From an uncultured Prevotella sp. (GTDB lineage: Bacteria; Bacteroidota; Bacteroidia; Bacteroidales; Bacteroidaceae), in the NCBI GenBank assembly GCA_934256705.1, contig CAKQPF010000010.1, positions 18,014 through 82,013 of the forward strand: a stretch of DNA of 64,000 bases. The letters are read 5' to 3'. Below, piece after piece: positions 1 to 8,799 of this stretch; position 1 is the stretch's first letter, and the number at the start of each line of letters is the position of its first letter. The notes below the pieces were generated by a model. It was not told the DNA's origin. It did no database searches and saw only the letters and a list, made by a program, of their open reading frames with translations. A program made the position numbers and the translations under genes.

Positions 1-367
1 AACCATCCCATGTCACTGTGAAAGTGTAGTCGCCAGCGGTTGCCACTGTGAGTTTTCCGTTGTGCTTGTCCTTTACGGTGAGCAGATATACGTTTCCATC
101 CCCTACTTCTATCGGGGAAGCGAAGTTGAATGACTTGTCTGGTTGTTTGAAAAAGAACTCATAGACACCTGCGTCCAGATGGATAGTAACAGAGCCTATG
201 TTGTCAGCAATAACTTTATATTTCAGTGCATCGGACACCGTCCAATCATCTGTAGTGCCAGAGATTCTATAATGGATGTAATCATCCCCCCATGCTCCGC
301 CAACAGAAGTAAGGAGCAAAAGTGCAAATGTCAGACATCGTCTGCAAAACAATATTGACCTTAACAT
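1..367 (-). CDS. Secreted protein of unknown function, N-terminal fragment
   Basis: This is the first 122 codons of a gene that runs off the left edge of the window. The ATG at 365-367 opens a frame with no stop. It begins MLRSILFCRRCLTFALLLL, a basic n-region followed by a hydrophobic core, and ends the likely signal peptide at about VGGAWG, so export is expected. The mature part (DDYIHYRISGTTDDWTVSDA and onwards) is rich in beta-strand formers and aromatic residues, ending here in GDYTFTVTWDG. It looks like the N-terminal beta-rich modules of large Prevotella secreted proteins. I do not recognise a family. A TAnnTTTG box on the minus strand (541-548) lies about 170 bp upstream, without a good -33 partner. 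Confidence 0.7.
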   Translation of the reverse strand, partial: MLRSILFCRRCLTFALLLLTSVGGAWGDDYIHYRISGTTDDWTVSDALKYKVIADNIGSVTIHLDAGVYEFFFKQPDKSFNFASPIEVGDGNVYLLTVKDKHNGKLTVATAGDYTFTVTWDG

Positions 368-661
368 AATGTAAAGAATTTGAGTTTTAGTTTTTTTTAT
401 TTATTTCCAACTTTCATTGCCATTCCCCTTCTCTATCTTAGTTTTCAGGTAAGTGGAATATGGCTATATCTTGAGTCTTTGACTATGAAAGTCATCGACG
501 GGATTACGAGGTTTAGAAGTATTGTTTGGTTTTATGAGTGCAAAGGTAAGTAAAATAAAAAACATGTATATCAACAAGATACCACTTTCACGCCTTTCTT
601 TTGTGTAAACGATTACATTCAAACAAGTTACACCATTGTGCTTTATCACACCGATAACGTC
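368..661. other. Intergenic region, no gene seen
   Basis: AT-rich spacer between the left-edge secreted gene and the terminator of the metalloprotease locus. The only recognisable item is a minus-strand TACCTTTG box (541-548). Frames in this stretch are out of character with neighbouring proteins, so I call no gene. Confidence 0.5.
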
Positions 662-705
662 ATATAAAAAAACAGCAAGCATTGTCCGGAAGACAATGCT
701 TGCTG
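662..705 (-). terminator. Rho-independent terminator of the SusCD/metalloprotease locus
   Basis: A perfect 14-bp stem pairs CAGCAAGCATTGTC (673-686) with its complement at 692-705, with loop CGGAA. On the minus strand it is followed by seven T residues (666-672). It lies about 115 bp beyond the metalloprotease stop, which makes it the natural end of that transcript. Confidence 0.88.
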
Positions 706-713
706 ATTGGCAT

Positions 714-742
714 CCAACGGTAGAAGCCGTTGGCATAGTGGC
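714..742 (+). repeat. Dispersed hairpin repeat, GGTNNAAGCC-loop class
   Basis: Stem CCAAC/GTTGG encloses GGTAGAAGCC, followed by tail CATAGTGGC. It belongs to the same family as the elements at 8757 and 55112 and is related to the GGTRACGC-loop class. It lies between the metalloprotease stop and the locus terminator, so it would be transcribed in the 3' UTR. Confidence 0.75.
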
Positions 743-777
743 TTGCTCTGTTACATCCGTCAAGACGACAATCCTGA

Positions 778-806
778 GCCACTGTGTAGCCCGCGTTACC
801 GGGCAA
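778..806 (-). repeat. Dispersed hairpin repeat, GGTRACGC-loop class
   Basis: Read on the minus strand: stem arm TTGCCC, loop GGTAACGC, arm GGGCTA (one mismatch) and tail CACAGTGGC. It sits 12 bp past the metalloprotease stop codon. Confidence 0.8.
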
Positions 807-818
807 TATAAAGGGCGG

Positions 819-3299
819 TTACTCCTCCATGAACATACGGCAAGGACTGTATTTGTTAGGATTGATGAGTGACTCCTCCTCGTCAATACCCATCTTTGAC
901 ATTGCGTCGGAAGAAGAGCTGGATGACTTCTGCGGAGCAAGTCCAGTGAGGATAATGCGTATCTGCTCATCAAGTTCCTTGTAATGAGCACGTGTATCAG
1001 CATCAGATGTCTTAGCATTCTGCACCATAGTACGGATGCTCTTGAGGGCAGCGTAAGCATAAGGACGCTGGTCTTCCACCATAGTCACACGCCATGCTTT
1101 TGCAAAATTGTTGACAGCACGACGCTGGATGTGCTTGGTATAGTTGGACACCTTGGCTCCGGTCTTTGTGGAACGGAAGATATAACCGAGGAGGTCATTG
1201 ACGTAATCCGTCGGCTTGTAGCTGTCTTCGAGATAGCAGTGCTTGCTGATGAGATTGAGAGTCATAGCCGATGTGAGCGCATCGAGGGTGCGGTCCACGA
1301 TAGGATATACGGCATTCTCTGGCACACGGTTGATGCGGCGGGCGAAAGGTTGGTTCCAGAGCCATGCAGGTTCCACGATCATATTCTCGTTGAGCCATGC
1401 CAAAGCGCGGCGCTGCACGTCCTTTCCAACCGGAGTATAAACCGGTCCTTCCTGGTCAGCACTCTTGTAATCATGATATACACCGCTGATGTTCTTCTGC
1501 ACATGACCATAGAAACGTCCCATCTGATTGATTACATTCTTGTATGCAAACTTCAGATTGGCATCCATGTCAGCCTCCTCATAGTTCCATTTCTGGATGT
1601 TTGCCATGACGCGCTTGAGGTTCTTCACGCCGTAGGTGCTTGCCTTCATGGCATCATCGCCGAGGTCTTCTGTCTGTGCCTGAGGGTCATTGTCAGTGCC
1701 TTCACCTCCAAACCAGTAGCGTGGACTCTCCTTGAGCTTATTGATAATCATATTGTTGAGAGTCAGACGCTCGTCGCGTTCGCCCTTGGAATCAGGGAAA
1801 TAGCGGTAGCCCCATTCGATGGCCCACTTGTCATAGTCATTGATTCGAGGGAAGAGTCCGGCGTATGTCACGCTGTCTTCCGGCTGTGCCACATAGTTGA
1901 ATCGGGCATAGTCCATGATGGAAGCGGTGTGTCCATGCTCTTCAAGCCACTCCTTGTCACGGAGTTTCTCCACAGGGGTGGCATGGCTCGCACCCATATT
2001 ATGACGCAATCCGAGGGTATGACCTATCTCATGAGATGACACAAAGCGGATGAGTTGCCCCATCAGTTCATCGTCGAATACAGGCTTCTGTGCGCGTTTA
2101 TCCACAGCACCTACTTGTGTCTGGTACCATGCGTGGAGCAACTGCATCACATTGTGGTACCAACCTACGTGGCTTTCGATGATTTCACCGGAACGAGGGT
2201 CGCTGACATGTGGTCCATAGGCATTGCTTATATCGCTTGCGAGATAGCGTATTACGGAGTAACGAGCATCTTCAAGACTCATGGTAGAGTCGTTAGGCCA
2301 TTCCTTAGCGCAGATAGCATTCTTGAATCCCGCCTTTTCAAATGCCGCATTCCAGTCGTTTACGCCAGCAATGAGATAAGGCACCCATTTCTTAGGTGTA
2401 GCAGGGTCAATGTAATATACTATCTGCTTGACAGGCTCCACGAGTTCGCCACGGCGATAAGCCTCGATATCCTTAGGCTCCAGTCTCCATCTGGAGATGA
2501 CCTGACGGCGCTTCACCTGCTGCTGGTCGTCGCCGAAGTCGGTGAATTCCTCGGTGAAATAGCCCACACGGGGGTCGAAGGAACGGAATGCCATAGGCTC
2601 TTTAGGCAGAAGGACGAAGGAGGTGTTGACCTTCAGCGTGATGTTACCTGTAATCTTTCCGGCAGGGATGCGTGTGCTTGCCTTCGAACCGTAGGTCTTT
2701 ACGGTGACGATCTCGGTGTTGATAGGGAACGTGCTGATGCGCTCAATGTAGGAGAGGTCCTTCTTGAAGGCTGTCACCCCAAGCTCAGACTTGCTGCTTT
2801 CCGCAAGAGAGAGGACGGCATTGTCGGAATTGAACATGTTGGTCACGTTGATGCTGTAGAGCTTCACTCCTGTGGAGTCAGTCAGCGTGGAGTCGATTTT
2901 CGTGGCATAGACGATAGGATCCTGGGTGCAGTTGGCCACGGCAGTGGCAATCTTGTCGTCGCTCTTGACGCGTATGTCATAGAGATGGGCACGCAGGAGC
3001 ATCTGCTTGTTGTTCTTTTCCCAATAGAGCACCTGCTCATTGGCGAGTTCTCCGCCATATACTCCAGCATCTACCGGTGTGGAGATATAGCGTGTGGTGG
3101 CGAGAAAGAGTCTGCCGAGAAGAGAGTCAGGTATCTGGAAGTAATAGTCATCCTTATGCTTCTGCACATTGAATAGACCTTTTACTGCCGGTTGCCTCAC
3201 TTCTTTCTTTACGGGTTTGGTAACCTTTGACTTCTTTCTTGCCTGTGCTCCTGGGCAAATCATTGTTGCCATGCACACAAGTAACAATAGTTTTTTCAT
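819..3299 (-). CDS. Secreted zinc-dependent metalloprotease (DUF5117/DUF4953 type)
   Basis: An 826-residue exported zinc peptidase. A signal peptide (MKKLLLLVCMATMICPGAQA) is followed by the N-terminal DUF5117/5118-like region (about 40-290) and then a metzincin-like catalytic domain. The zinc site is HEIGHTLGLRH: H423, E424, H427, G430 and H433. A Met-turn candidate follows (SIMDY, M462). The family is common in Bacteroidetes and is repeatedly found beside SusC/SusD, DUF4843 and PKD-like lipoproteins, as here. The substrate is unknown. By context it may process protein or peptide ligands at the cell surface for the adjacent importers. All zinc ligands are intact and the length is typical. 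The start is the first ATG that gives a complete signal peptide. It is the last gene before the terminator at 662-705. Confidence 0.9.
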   Translation of the reverse strand: MKKLLLLVCMATMICPGAQARKKSKVTKPVKKEVRQPAVKGLFNVQKHKDDYYFQIPDSLLGRLFLATTRYISTPVDAGVYGGELANEQVLYWEKNNKQMLLRAHLYDIRVKSDDKIATAVANCTQDPIVYATKIDSTLTDSTGVKLYSINVTNMFNSDNAVLSLAESSKSELGVTAFKKDLSYIERISTFPINTEIVTVKTYGSKASTRIPAGKITGNITLKVNTSFVLLPKEPMAFRSFDPRVGYFTEEFTDFGDDQQQVKRRQVISRWRLEPKDIEAYRRGELVEPVKQIVYYIDPATPKKWVPYLIAGVNDWNAAFEKAGFKNAICAKEWPNDSTMSLEDARYSVIRYLASDISNAYGPHVSDPRSGEIIESHVGWYHNVMQLLHAWYQTQVGAVDKRAQKPVFDDELMGQLIRFVSSHEIGHTLGLRHNMGASHATPVEKLRDKEWLEEHGHTASIMDYARFNYVAQPEDSVTYAGLFPRINDYDKWAIEWGYRYFPDSKGERDERLTLNNMIINKLKESPRYWFGGEGTDNDPQAQTEDLGDDAMKASTYGVKNLKRVMANIQKWNYEEADMDANLKFAYKNVINQMGRFYGHVQKNISGVYHDYKSADQEGPVYTPVGKDVQRRALAWLNENMIVEPAWLWNQPFARRINRVPENAVYPIVDRTLDALTSAMTLNLISKHCYLEDSYKPTDYVNDLLGYIFRSTKTGAKVSNYTKHIQRRAVNNFAKAWRVTMVEDQRPYAYAALKSIRTMVQNAKTSDADTRAHYKELDEQIRIILTGLAPQKSSSSSSDAMSKMGIDEEESLINPNKYSPCRMFMEE

Positions 3300-3329
3300 T
3301 TGTTTGGTTTTAGAGTTGTTAATATTTTT

Positions 3330-3625
3330 TCAGCCGGTGACGCGACTTTCTTTAAATTAAGAATGAAGAGTGAAGAATGAAGAGTGAAGAATGCGAGTTA
3401 CACTTCTTTAGTGAAAAAGTGAAGAGTGAAAAGTGAAGAGTGAAAAATCGCACTGACGCGGTTGCGGCTTCCACTGGTAATAGGAAATAGTAATAGGAAA
3501 CAGGAGATTACCTTTTCTTCTTGCGTGGTATCTACCTTTGTTATAATTTCATGGATTATCTCATGCTAACATGGCTAATCTCCTATTACTTATTCCCTAT
3601 TATCTATTACCTATATATGCCTCAG
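3330..3625. repeat. Composite intergenic repeat island
   Basis: Fills the gap between the metalloprotease and the LRR gene. In order: a half-copy of the hairpin family (CAGCCGGTGACGC at 3331-3343); GAAGAATGAAGAGTGAAG units (3360-3395); heptads alternating GTGAAAA/GTGAAGA (3412-3445) ending in AAAATCGCACTGACGCGG; and AATAGGAAATAGTAATAGG / CTCCTATTACTTATTCCC units (3477-3510 and 3580-3612) in opposite orientations. The same modules recur near 4850, 15050, 23330-23620 and 58320-58625. Confidence 0.8.
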
Positions 3626-3628
3626 ACG

Positions 3629-4765
3629 CTATTTGCAGTACTTCTTGCCTCCGATGATGCGGATGCCATTGCCGTTATAAGGCTGGCCTGTAATGCTGTA
3701 TGCCTTGCCATTAGCGAAAGAAGAGGTGATGGACTTGATGCCGGTAGCGTCAAATTCCTCCACGTCTGTGAAGCCTGCATTTTCATAGTCTGCCTTGTTG
3801 CCTGCAGGAACGTAGCACTTCTTCTTGTAGAGAGACTTCAGAGCACCGCTTCCGAGCTCAGGAAGCTTGCAGAAATAGCGGGAATACTGCGCATTGGTGC
3901 AGAGGTAGAAGGCTTTCTCCTGCAGTTCCTTTACAGAAGCCGGCAGGATGAATGCCACAGCCTTTGCTGACTGGCAACCGCTCTCACAGATGGTCTCAAG
4001 CGATGTGCAGGGACTGAAATCGAGCACGAGATTGTAGCCTTCAGTCTTTGCGCTGTTCTTTGAGAGATTGAGGAATGCACGATTGCCGATGGTCTTGAGG
4101 GCGGTGCAGCCCTTGAGATTGACGGCGGTGCACTCATAACTCTGGTAGAAAGCACGCTCGCCGATGCTTTCCAGGGCGGAGCATCCTTCGAGATTGATGA
4201 CCTTTGCGCCAGTCTGTCCGAAGCCGTATTCCTCTATAGACTTGAGATTTGCGTGACCTGAGAGGTCTATCTCCGTGATTTTATTGCAGAATTCGAAGGC
4301 ATAGCCCCTGATGGTCTCAAGGTTAGAGCAATGGGAGAAATCGACAGTTTCCAGTTGTGAGTCGCTTGAATTTTGGAAGGCGTATTGCCCTACGGCAGTC
4401 ATGGTAGCCGGAAAGACTATCTTCTTCAGCGGAATGATGACATCGTCAGTCTCCTTTTTCTGATAGACATTGGCTGGAAACTCATTGGCTGGGTATTCCG
4501 TTGTGGTTTCTCCTACAGTCTCGGAGTAAGCCATGATGTTGGCATCCTTGAGGTCGAGCGTCTCCACCTTCATGCTCTGGCGGATGAATGCGATGTCTGC
4601 CTTGTTGATATTGCCGGTCAAGGTGAGGTCGGTGACGTTGAGGTCATTGCCTTTGATGAGGGTGGAGAGGGTGCCTGCAGTCTCCACTTTGACGGTCTTT
4701 GTCTCGGCTTGGGCAGCAAATGCCACAAGTGAGAATGCGATGATGAGTAGATGTTTACATTTCAT
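3629..4765 (-). CDS. BspA-type leucine-rich-repeat surface protein
   Basis: A 378-residue secreted protein. The signal peptide MKCKHLLIIAFSLVAFAAQA is followed by degenerate BspA/LRR_5 repeats (about 85-320). Each has a short helix, an LETIxxxAF or LKSIxxYGF turn and a hydrophobic strand, for example SALESIGERAFYQS and ALKTIGNRAFLN. BspA-type LRR proteins in oral and gut Bacteroidetes bind host or microbial surfaces; that role is family knowledge and not shown here. The C-terminus (GKAYSITGQPYNGNGIRIIGGKKYCK) resembles the short conserved tail on many Prevotella secreted proteins, thought to be a sorting or anchoring signal. Repeat islands separate it from neighbours on both sides, so membership of the SusCD operon is likely from orientation but not proven. 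Confidence 0.82.
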   Translation of the reverse strand: MKCKHLLIIAFSLVAFAAQAETKTVKVETAGTLSTLIKGNDLNVTDLTLTGNINKADIAFIRQSMKVETLDLKDANIMAYSETVGETTTEYPANEFPANVYQKKETDDVIIPLKKIVFPATMTAVGQYAFQNSSDSQLETVDFSHCSNLETIRGYAFEFCNKITEIDLSGHANLKSIEEYGFGQTGAKVINLEGCSALESIGERAFYQSYECTAVNLKGCTALKTIGNRAFLNLSKNSAKTEGYNLVLDFSPCTSLETICESGCQSAKAVAFILPASVKELQEKAFYLCTNAQYSRYFCKLPELGSGALKSLYKKKCYVPAGNKADYENAGFTDVEEFDATGIKSITSSFANGKAYSITGQPYNGNGIRIIGGKKYCK

Positions 4766-4799
4766 AAGCGTTTCTTGTGTTTATTGTTTATATTTTTGT

Positions 4800-5000
4800 G
4801 ATTATCTTATTCCATACGATGACGCGGTGGACATGATGGGGGGCTTCTTTTTTTTAGTGAAAAGTGAAAAGTGAAAAGTGAAAAGTGAAAAATCGCGCTG
4901 ACGCGGTTGAATTTCTTGATTATATCAATGCTGACGCGGTTGGCAAGGGCATACAACCAGACAACGAAACAACAAAACAACCAGACAACGAAACAACAAA
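4800..5000. repeat. Intergenic repeat island
   Basis: Contains a degenerate hairpin-family copy (TCCA..GATGACGC..TGGACATGATGGG near 4811-4840), four GTGAAAA heptads (4857-4890) running into AAAATCGCGCTGACGCGG, a second CTGACGCGGTTG (4931-4942) and three ACCAGACAACGAAACAAC-like units (4958-5000). Confidence 0.7.
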
Positions 5001-5001
5001 C

Positions 5002-6531
5002 CTACATACACCTCGTGAAGTAGGTGGCGTAGCCGGGGATTATGTCCTGATATGCCTTGAGAAGCTTGCCTGTCACGCTGTCATAGACACGGATGGAAGA
5101 ACAGCCAGTGGCAGGACGATAGGTCAGCATGACGGTGCAATCGTCCTCATCACGCAGTCCTAAGCCCGTGATAAGAGGGAATACATCCACCAGTTGCTCG
5201 CCTTCATCAAGGCTGATAAGCAGTTTTGACTTCGCGGAATCAAACTCCTTCATATTGTAATAGTCAAAGCGATATACCTTATTACCAACAGAATAGAAAG
5301 CGTAGCTCTCGCCAAACGAGCCCCACCAATAACCAATGGTCCGTGCCAGAGCGGCATCAATCGGCATGATGCGCTTGAGGGAGATAGGCTGCACCTTGGT
5401 TTTGACATAGTTGACGTAGAATTCATATATGGCATACTGTCCGTCACGCTTGCCTATCAGATATACTTCGTATGGCTGATTGGAACCCATTCCTGTGGCT
5501 TCGGTGAAGCATCCGCAGAGACTGTCGAGACGGAAAGGTTCGCCTTCAATGCTGATATGCTCCATCTGGTCGTTATAGACGTGGTAGCAACCCACCGTTT
5601 TGTCGTCATGCAGCACGAAAGTCACTTTCTTAAACCTCTGGAATTGCTTGCTCGACATAGCCTGACGCACATTGCGACTCTTGACGAAAGTGTTCTCATT
5701 GAAGACTGGAAGCTTGCGGTCCAGACCATTGAAGACATGGAGATTACCATTGCAGATGAAGTATTTCGATGCGCCATAGCCGAAGGTGATATTGCTGATG
5801 TCCAGCTGAGTAGCGCTACCCATATACACCTTATTATATATATTACCGGTATATTCACCCACATTATGATAGAAACCATTGTCTGGATCAGCATTGCATA
5901 TACTGACACATCTGCCCCATGAAGGACTTTGGTCAGTGAAAATGGCTATTTCATTAAGGGCATATAGCGTGCCGTAGTACTTGCCTTTGATGGGTTCATC
6001 GGGATTTATCCGCTCTATCATGTCGGGATAATAGTTGGTGAAAGCTCGCACATCACCCTGCAGCGACATCCATTCGGTGCGTCCGTCAGACTTCTGATAG
6101 ACCACAATGGAGGACGGTGTGTATGTGCTCAGCACCTGGAAGGAGAATGTCTTGCGAAACTCCAGTCCGTTTTCTCTGTCTTTTGCTATGAATACACCAG
6201 GAATATCAGTCGCCATATTATATCCAGAAGGCAGTGAAACCTCCCATTCCAACTGCTTTCCGGTGCCTATCTCCTGCTGTTTGCCCACCACCCACCGGTA
6301 GTCATAGCGCAAGGAATCAGCCCCTTCGGAGAAGGTCAGCGAAGGGTTTATCCTCAGAGTGTCCCCCTGATAGAGCGTATATGAACCGTCAGTGGCAATG
6401 CCATTTATGGCGGTTACCTGCTGTATGTCGGCTGTGGCTTCGCTGTCTTTATCTCCATAGCATGAGAGAAGGGAGGTCATCACGATGCCGAGGATGAGCA
6501 ACTGATAGTATATTCTTGTCTTTTTACGCAT
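5002..6531 (-). CDS. PKD-like family surface lipoprotein
   Basis: A 509-residue predicted lipoprotein. MRKKTRIYYQLLILGIVMTSLLSC ends in a lipobox with lipidated C24, followed by an Ig/PKD-like module (about 35-140, with YRWVVG and LPSGYN segments) and a beta-rich C-terminal part (about 150-509) that may form a propeller. Proteins of this PKD-like family are consistently encoded after SusC, SusD and DUF4843, which matches this position. The likely location is the outer membrane, as an accessory binding or gating subunit; no catalytic motif is visible. Its ATG overlaps the stop of the DUF4843 gene by one base (TAATG), which suggests translational coupling. The ligand cannot be told from sequence. 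Confidence 0.82.
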   Translation of the reverse strand: MRKKTRIYYQLLILGIVMTSLLSCYGDKDSEATADIQQVTAINGIATDGSYTLYQGDTLRINPSLTFSEGADSLRYDYRWVVGKQQEIGTGKQLEWEVSLPSGYNMATDIPGVFIAKDRENGLEFRKTFSFQVLSTYTPSSIVVYQKSDGRTEWMSLQGDVRAFTNYYPDMIERINPDEPIKGKYYGTLYALNEIAIFTDQSPSWGRCVSICNADPDNGFYHNVGEYTGNIYNKVYMGSATQLDISNITFGYGASKYFICNGNLHVFNGLDRKLPVFNENTFVKSRNVRQAMSSKQFQRFKKVTFVLHDDKTVGCYHVYNDQMEHISIEGEPFRLDSLCGCFTEATGMGSNQPYEVYLIGKRDGQYAIYEFYVNYVKTKVQPISLKRIMPIDAALARTIGYWWGSFGESYAFYSVGNKVYRFDYYNMKEFDSAKSKLLISLDEGEQLVDVFPLITGLGLRDEDDCTVMLTYRPATGCSSIRVYDSVTGKLLKAYQDIIPGYATYFTRCM

Positions 6532-7256
6532 TATTCAAAGTATATTCTGTTACCGTTGGAGTCATATTCCTCATGTTGTTCAAACCATTGCTTGCAGAGC
6601 GAGATCCAGTAATCGAGGATAACGCTACTGCCATCATCCACCCATTCCGGATCGGTAATGCCGCTAATCTCCAGAAAGACGGCACACTTACGGGCTGAAT
6701 AGGTGATTTTTCTCAGTTTGCTATTGTTTTCCCAGAAGGCTGGAGCGATGGTAAGGTTTTTTGTAAACTGCACATCCACATACTGATACTCCGGCACTCC
6801 CACCGTGAAATCTTCTCCCGGCACGAGAGCCAGCCTCATTTTGTAGGTCATTTCGCTGTCCATCTCATCGACGTGGATTGTAGCTCGGAGCGTGTCTTGA
6901 TACATTCCGCTGCGAAACACTTGCTTGCTGTCGAAACTTACCACCGCAGAACTGGCGGTGACACCTTCGCTTTCTGCCTCCGAAATCATCACTCCGAAAT
7001 GACGGTCACGACCATAATCTATCACCCCCTGCAGACGAACAGGTATCTGGAGCGTGTAGTCCGTCACCTTTCCACCAAGGAAATAGGCATTGAAACTATA
7101 GCTCTCTGGATAGTCTGCAGCAGAACCAAAGACAGTGCCGCGTGCTATATTGAGCGCACTGGTCGATGTATCGTAGGCTTCCAGCGTATCTTCCGAGCAG
7201 GCTGCTACGGACAATAGGGCTGTGGCTGTAAGCATTATGTATAGAATTTTTCGCAT
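6531..7256 (-). CDS. DUF4843 lipoprotein
   Basis: About 241 residues from the ATG at 7254-7256. This start places a good lipoprotein signal at the N-terminus (MRKILYIMLTATALLSVAAC); an earlier ATG at 7280 would add eight residues with no benefit. The mature protein fits DUF4843: a SAxNIARGTVFG opening, a central domain with VRLQGVIDYGRDRHFGV, and a later segment YKMRLALVPGEDFTVG. DUF4843 proteins are surface lipoproteins of unknown role, almost always coupled to a SusC/SusD pair and a PKD-like partner. It lies 20 bp past the upstream susD stop and overlaps the next start, consistent with one operon. Confidence 0.85.
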   Translation of the reverse strand: MRKILYIMLTATALLSVAACSEDTLEAYDTSTSALNIARGTVFGSAADYPESYSFNAYFLGGKVTDYTLQIPVRLQGVIDYGRDRHFGVMISEAESEGVTASSAVVSFDSKQVFRSGMYQDTLRATIHVDEMDSEMTYKMRLALVPGEDFTVGVPEYQYVDVQFTKNLTIAPAFWENNSKLRKITYSARKCAVFLEISGITDPEWVDDGSSVILDYWISLCKQWFEQHEEYDSNGNRIYFE

Positions 7257-7276
7257 TGCTGTAAGAGGTGAAAGTG

Positions 7277-8695
7277 TCAATATCCAAACTGTTTCTCGTA
7301 ATCCGGCAACGGTAGCACATAAGCCGAAGCAGGAACGCTGACAGTATTGCCGTTATAGTTTCCGTCATCGACGGCGCGGAGGTTGCGGCGCTTGTAATAA
7401 TAGAACAGCTGTCCCTCGCCTCGGAAGTCGCAGATATACTCATGTGTCAGTTCATTCCACAGAGTATGAGCGGTAGCCGTAGCCGGGAGAGCTGCCTCTC
7501 CGCGGTTTAGTTTTATCGTGTTCAGAAGGCTTAAAGCATTCTCTTTGGTATCAATACCATTGAGATTACATTCTGCCAGTATGAGATACATCTCGCTGAT
7601 TTTCAGCATAGGAACGACGGGGTCGCCGTATTTGCCGGCATCCTCCGACTTTACAGACCGCTGATAGCGTATCATGTTTATCTTTCCGTTGGCGCTCGGG
7701 TTCTGGTAGAGCCATGCTCTGCGCACGTCATTGTCCTCGTATGCGTTGGTGCTCTTGGCAAAATCGCCGGTCAGACCTTCGTACCAGGAGCGTGAAACTG
7801 TGAGGATATTCTCGCAATAGAGGGCGAAAATCATCTCCGGCATGAAGATGCGGTCGGCTTTCTGCTCCACTCCGTAGATGTCAGTCTCAAGGATTTCCTC
7901 GGGAAGAATGAACCTGAACTTCTCTGAATCCATCACTTCCTGGGCATAGCGTGCCGCCTCTGCATAATGTCGGCGATAGATTTCCATCCTTGCGAGCAAG
8001 GCAGTGGCGGCGTAATAGTTCATCCTCTGCGTGCGGTCGTAAGCCAAATAGCGGTTGCTGTATGTCTTGTTGCAATATAGAGGGTCCTTCTTCAGGTAGT
8101 CGCGAGCCTGCAGAAGGTCTGTGACAATGGTGTCAATAAGTTGCTCATTAGTCATTTTCTTGCCGAGAACAAAGCCGAAGTCGGTCTTGAAACGCACGTT
8201 TCCCGACTCAGGATTTACCTCATAGCTCTCATTGAACATTCTCATGAGGTCGAAATACATCAATGACCTGAGAGCGAGCGCTTCGCCATGGATGATGTCA
8301 ATCACGTCGCTGTCTATCTTGCCTTCCGCCTCCGGCAGCTTTGCAAGGAGCATATTGGCATTGACAATGGTGTTATACATCTTGAGCCAGATGGCAGAAA
8401 CGAGTTCCTGTCCGCCGTCAGTGGTGTATCTGAACTGTGACCAGGCGATGCGGTCAGGGTCATCATCCTTGACATTATATTGCTGGGTAAGCGGTTCGAG
8501 GGCAGTCAGAGTAAGGTTGCCACCATATAGTTCGGTGCCGCCAAGGCTGATATATATGCCCGTCAGAGCGGTGTAGTAACCGTCTGCATTGACAAACATA
8601 TCCTTCTCGTCAATCTCCGACTCGGTTCCTACATCAAACCATGAGCAGCTCTGCAGCAGTATTATGGATAATATGTATAATAATGTTTTGCGCAT
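7277..8695 (-). CDS. SusD/RagB family nutrient-binding lipoprotein
   Basis: About 472 residues from the ATG at 8693-8695, chosen because it begins a clean lipoprotein signal (MRKTLLYILSIILLQSC). SusD-family proteins are surface lipoproteins that form a lid over their SusC transporter and capture the ligand. Visible family features are the SWFDVGTESEIDEKDMF opening, helical TPR-like segments (ALALRSLMYFDLMRMF), ALLARMEIYRRHYAEAARYAQEVM, and the C-terminal PMLKISEMYLILAECN. It follows the 979-residue SusC by about 100 bp and is probably its partner. A hairpin repeat (8757-8785) sits in that gap. Confidence 0.93.
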   Translation of the reverse strand: MRKTLLYILSIILLQSCSWFDVGTESEIDEKDMFVNADGYYTALTGIYISLGGTELYGGNLTLTALEPLTQQYNVKDDDPDRIAWSQFRYTTDGGQELVSAIWLKMYNTIVNANMLLAKLPEAEGKIDSDVIDIIHGEALALRSLMYFDLMRMFNESYEVNPESGNVRFKTDFGFVLGKKMTNEQLIDTIVTDLLQARDYLKKDPLYCNKTYSNRYLAYDRTQRMNYYAATALLARMEIYRRHYAEAARYAQEVMDSEKFRFILPEEILETDIYGVEQKADRIFMPEMIFALYCENILTVSRSWYEGLTGDFAKSTNAYEDNDVRRAWLYQNPSANGKINMIRYQRSVKSEDAGKYGDPVVPMLKISEMYLILAECNLNGIDTKENALSLLNTIKLNRGEAALPATATAHTLWNELTHEYICDFRGEGQLFYYYKRRNLRAVDDGNYNGNTVSVPASAYVLPLPDYEKQFGY

Positions 8696-8756
8696 AATCA
8701 ATAGGGTGGAATGCGGTTTTGTGGATTTGCTGTTTCGTTGTTGCGCCATTTGTTAT

Positions 8757-8785
8757 CCAACGGTGAAAGCCATTGGCACAGTGGC
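8757..8785 (+). repeat. Dispersed hairpin repeat, GGTNNAAGCC-loop class, inside an operon
   Basis: Arms CCAAC/ATTGG enclose GGTGAAAGCC, followed by tail CACAGTGGC. It lies between susC and susD of one operon, where RNA hairpins may affect relative expression or stability. Confidence 0.75.
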
Positions 8786-8799
8786 AGTTTTGTCGATTG

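Noticed and set aside
464..1060. 198-codon minus-strand frame across a terminator and two hairpin repeats
   Set aside because: It overlaps the metalloprotease 3' end in another frame and reads through repeats; no protein-like features.
2055..3176. Long plus-strand frame opposite the metalloprotease
   Set aside because: Antisense shadow of a high-confidence gene with an intact zinc motif.
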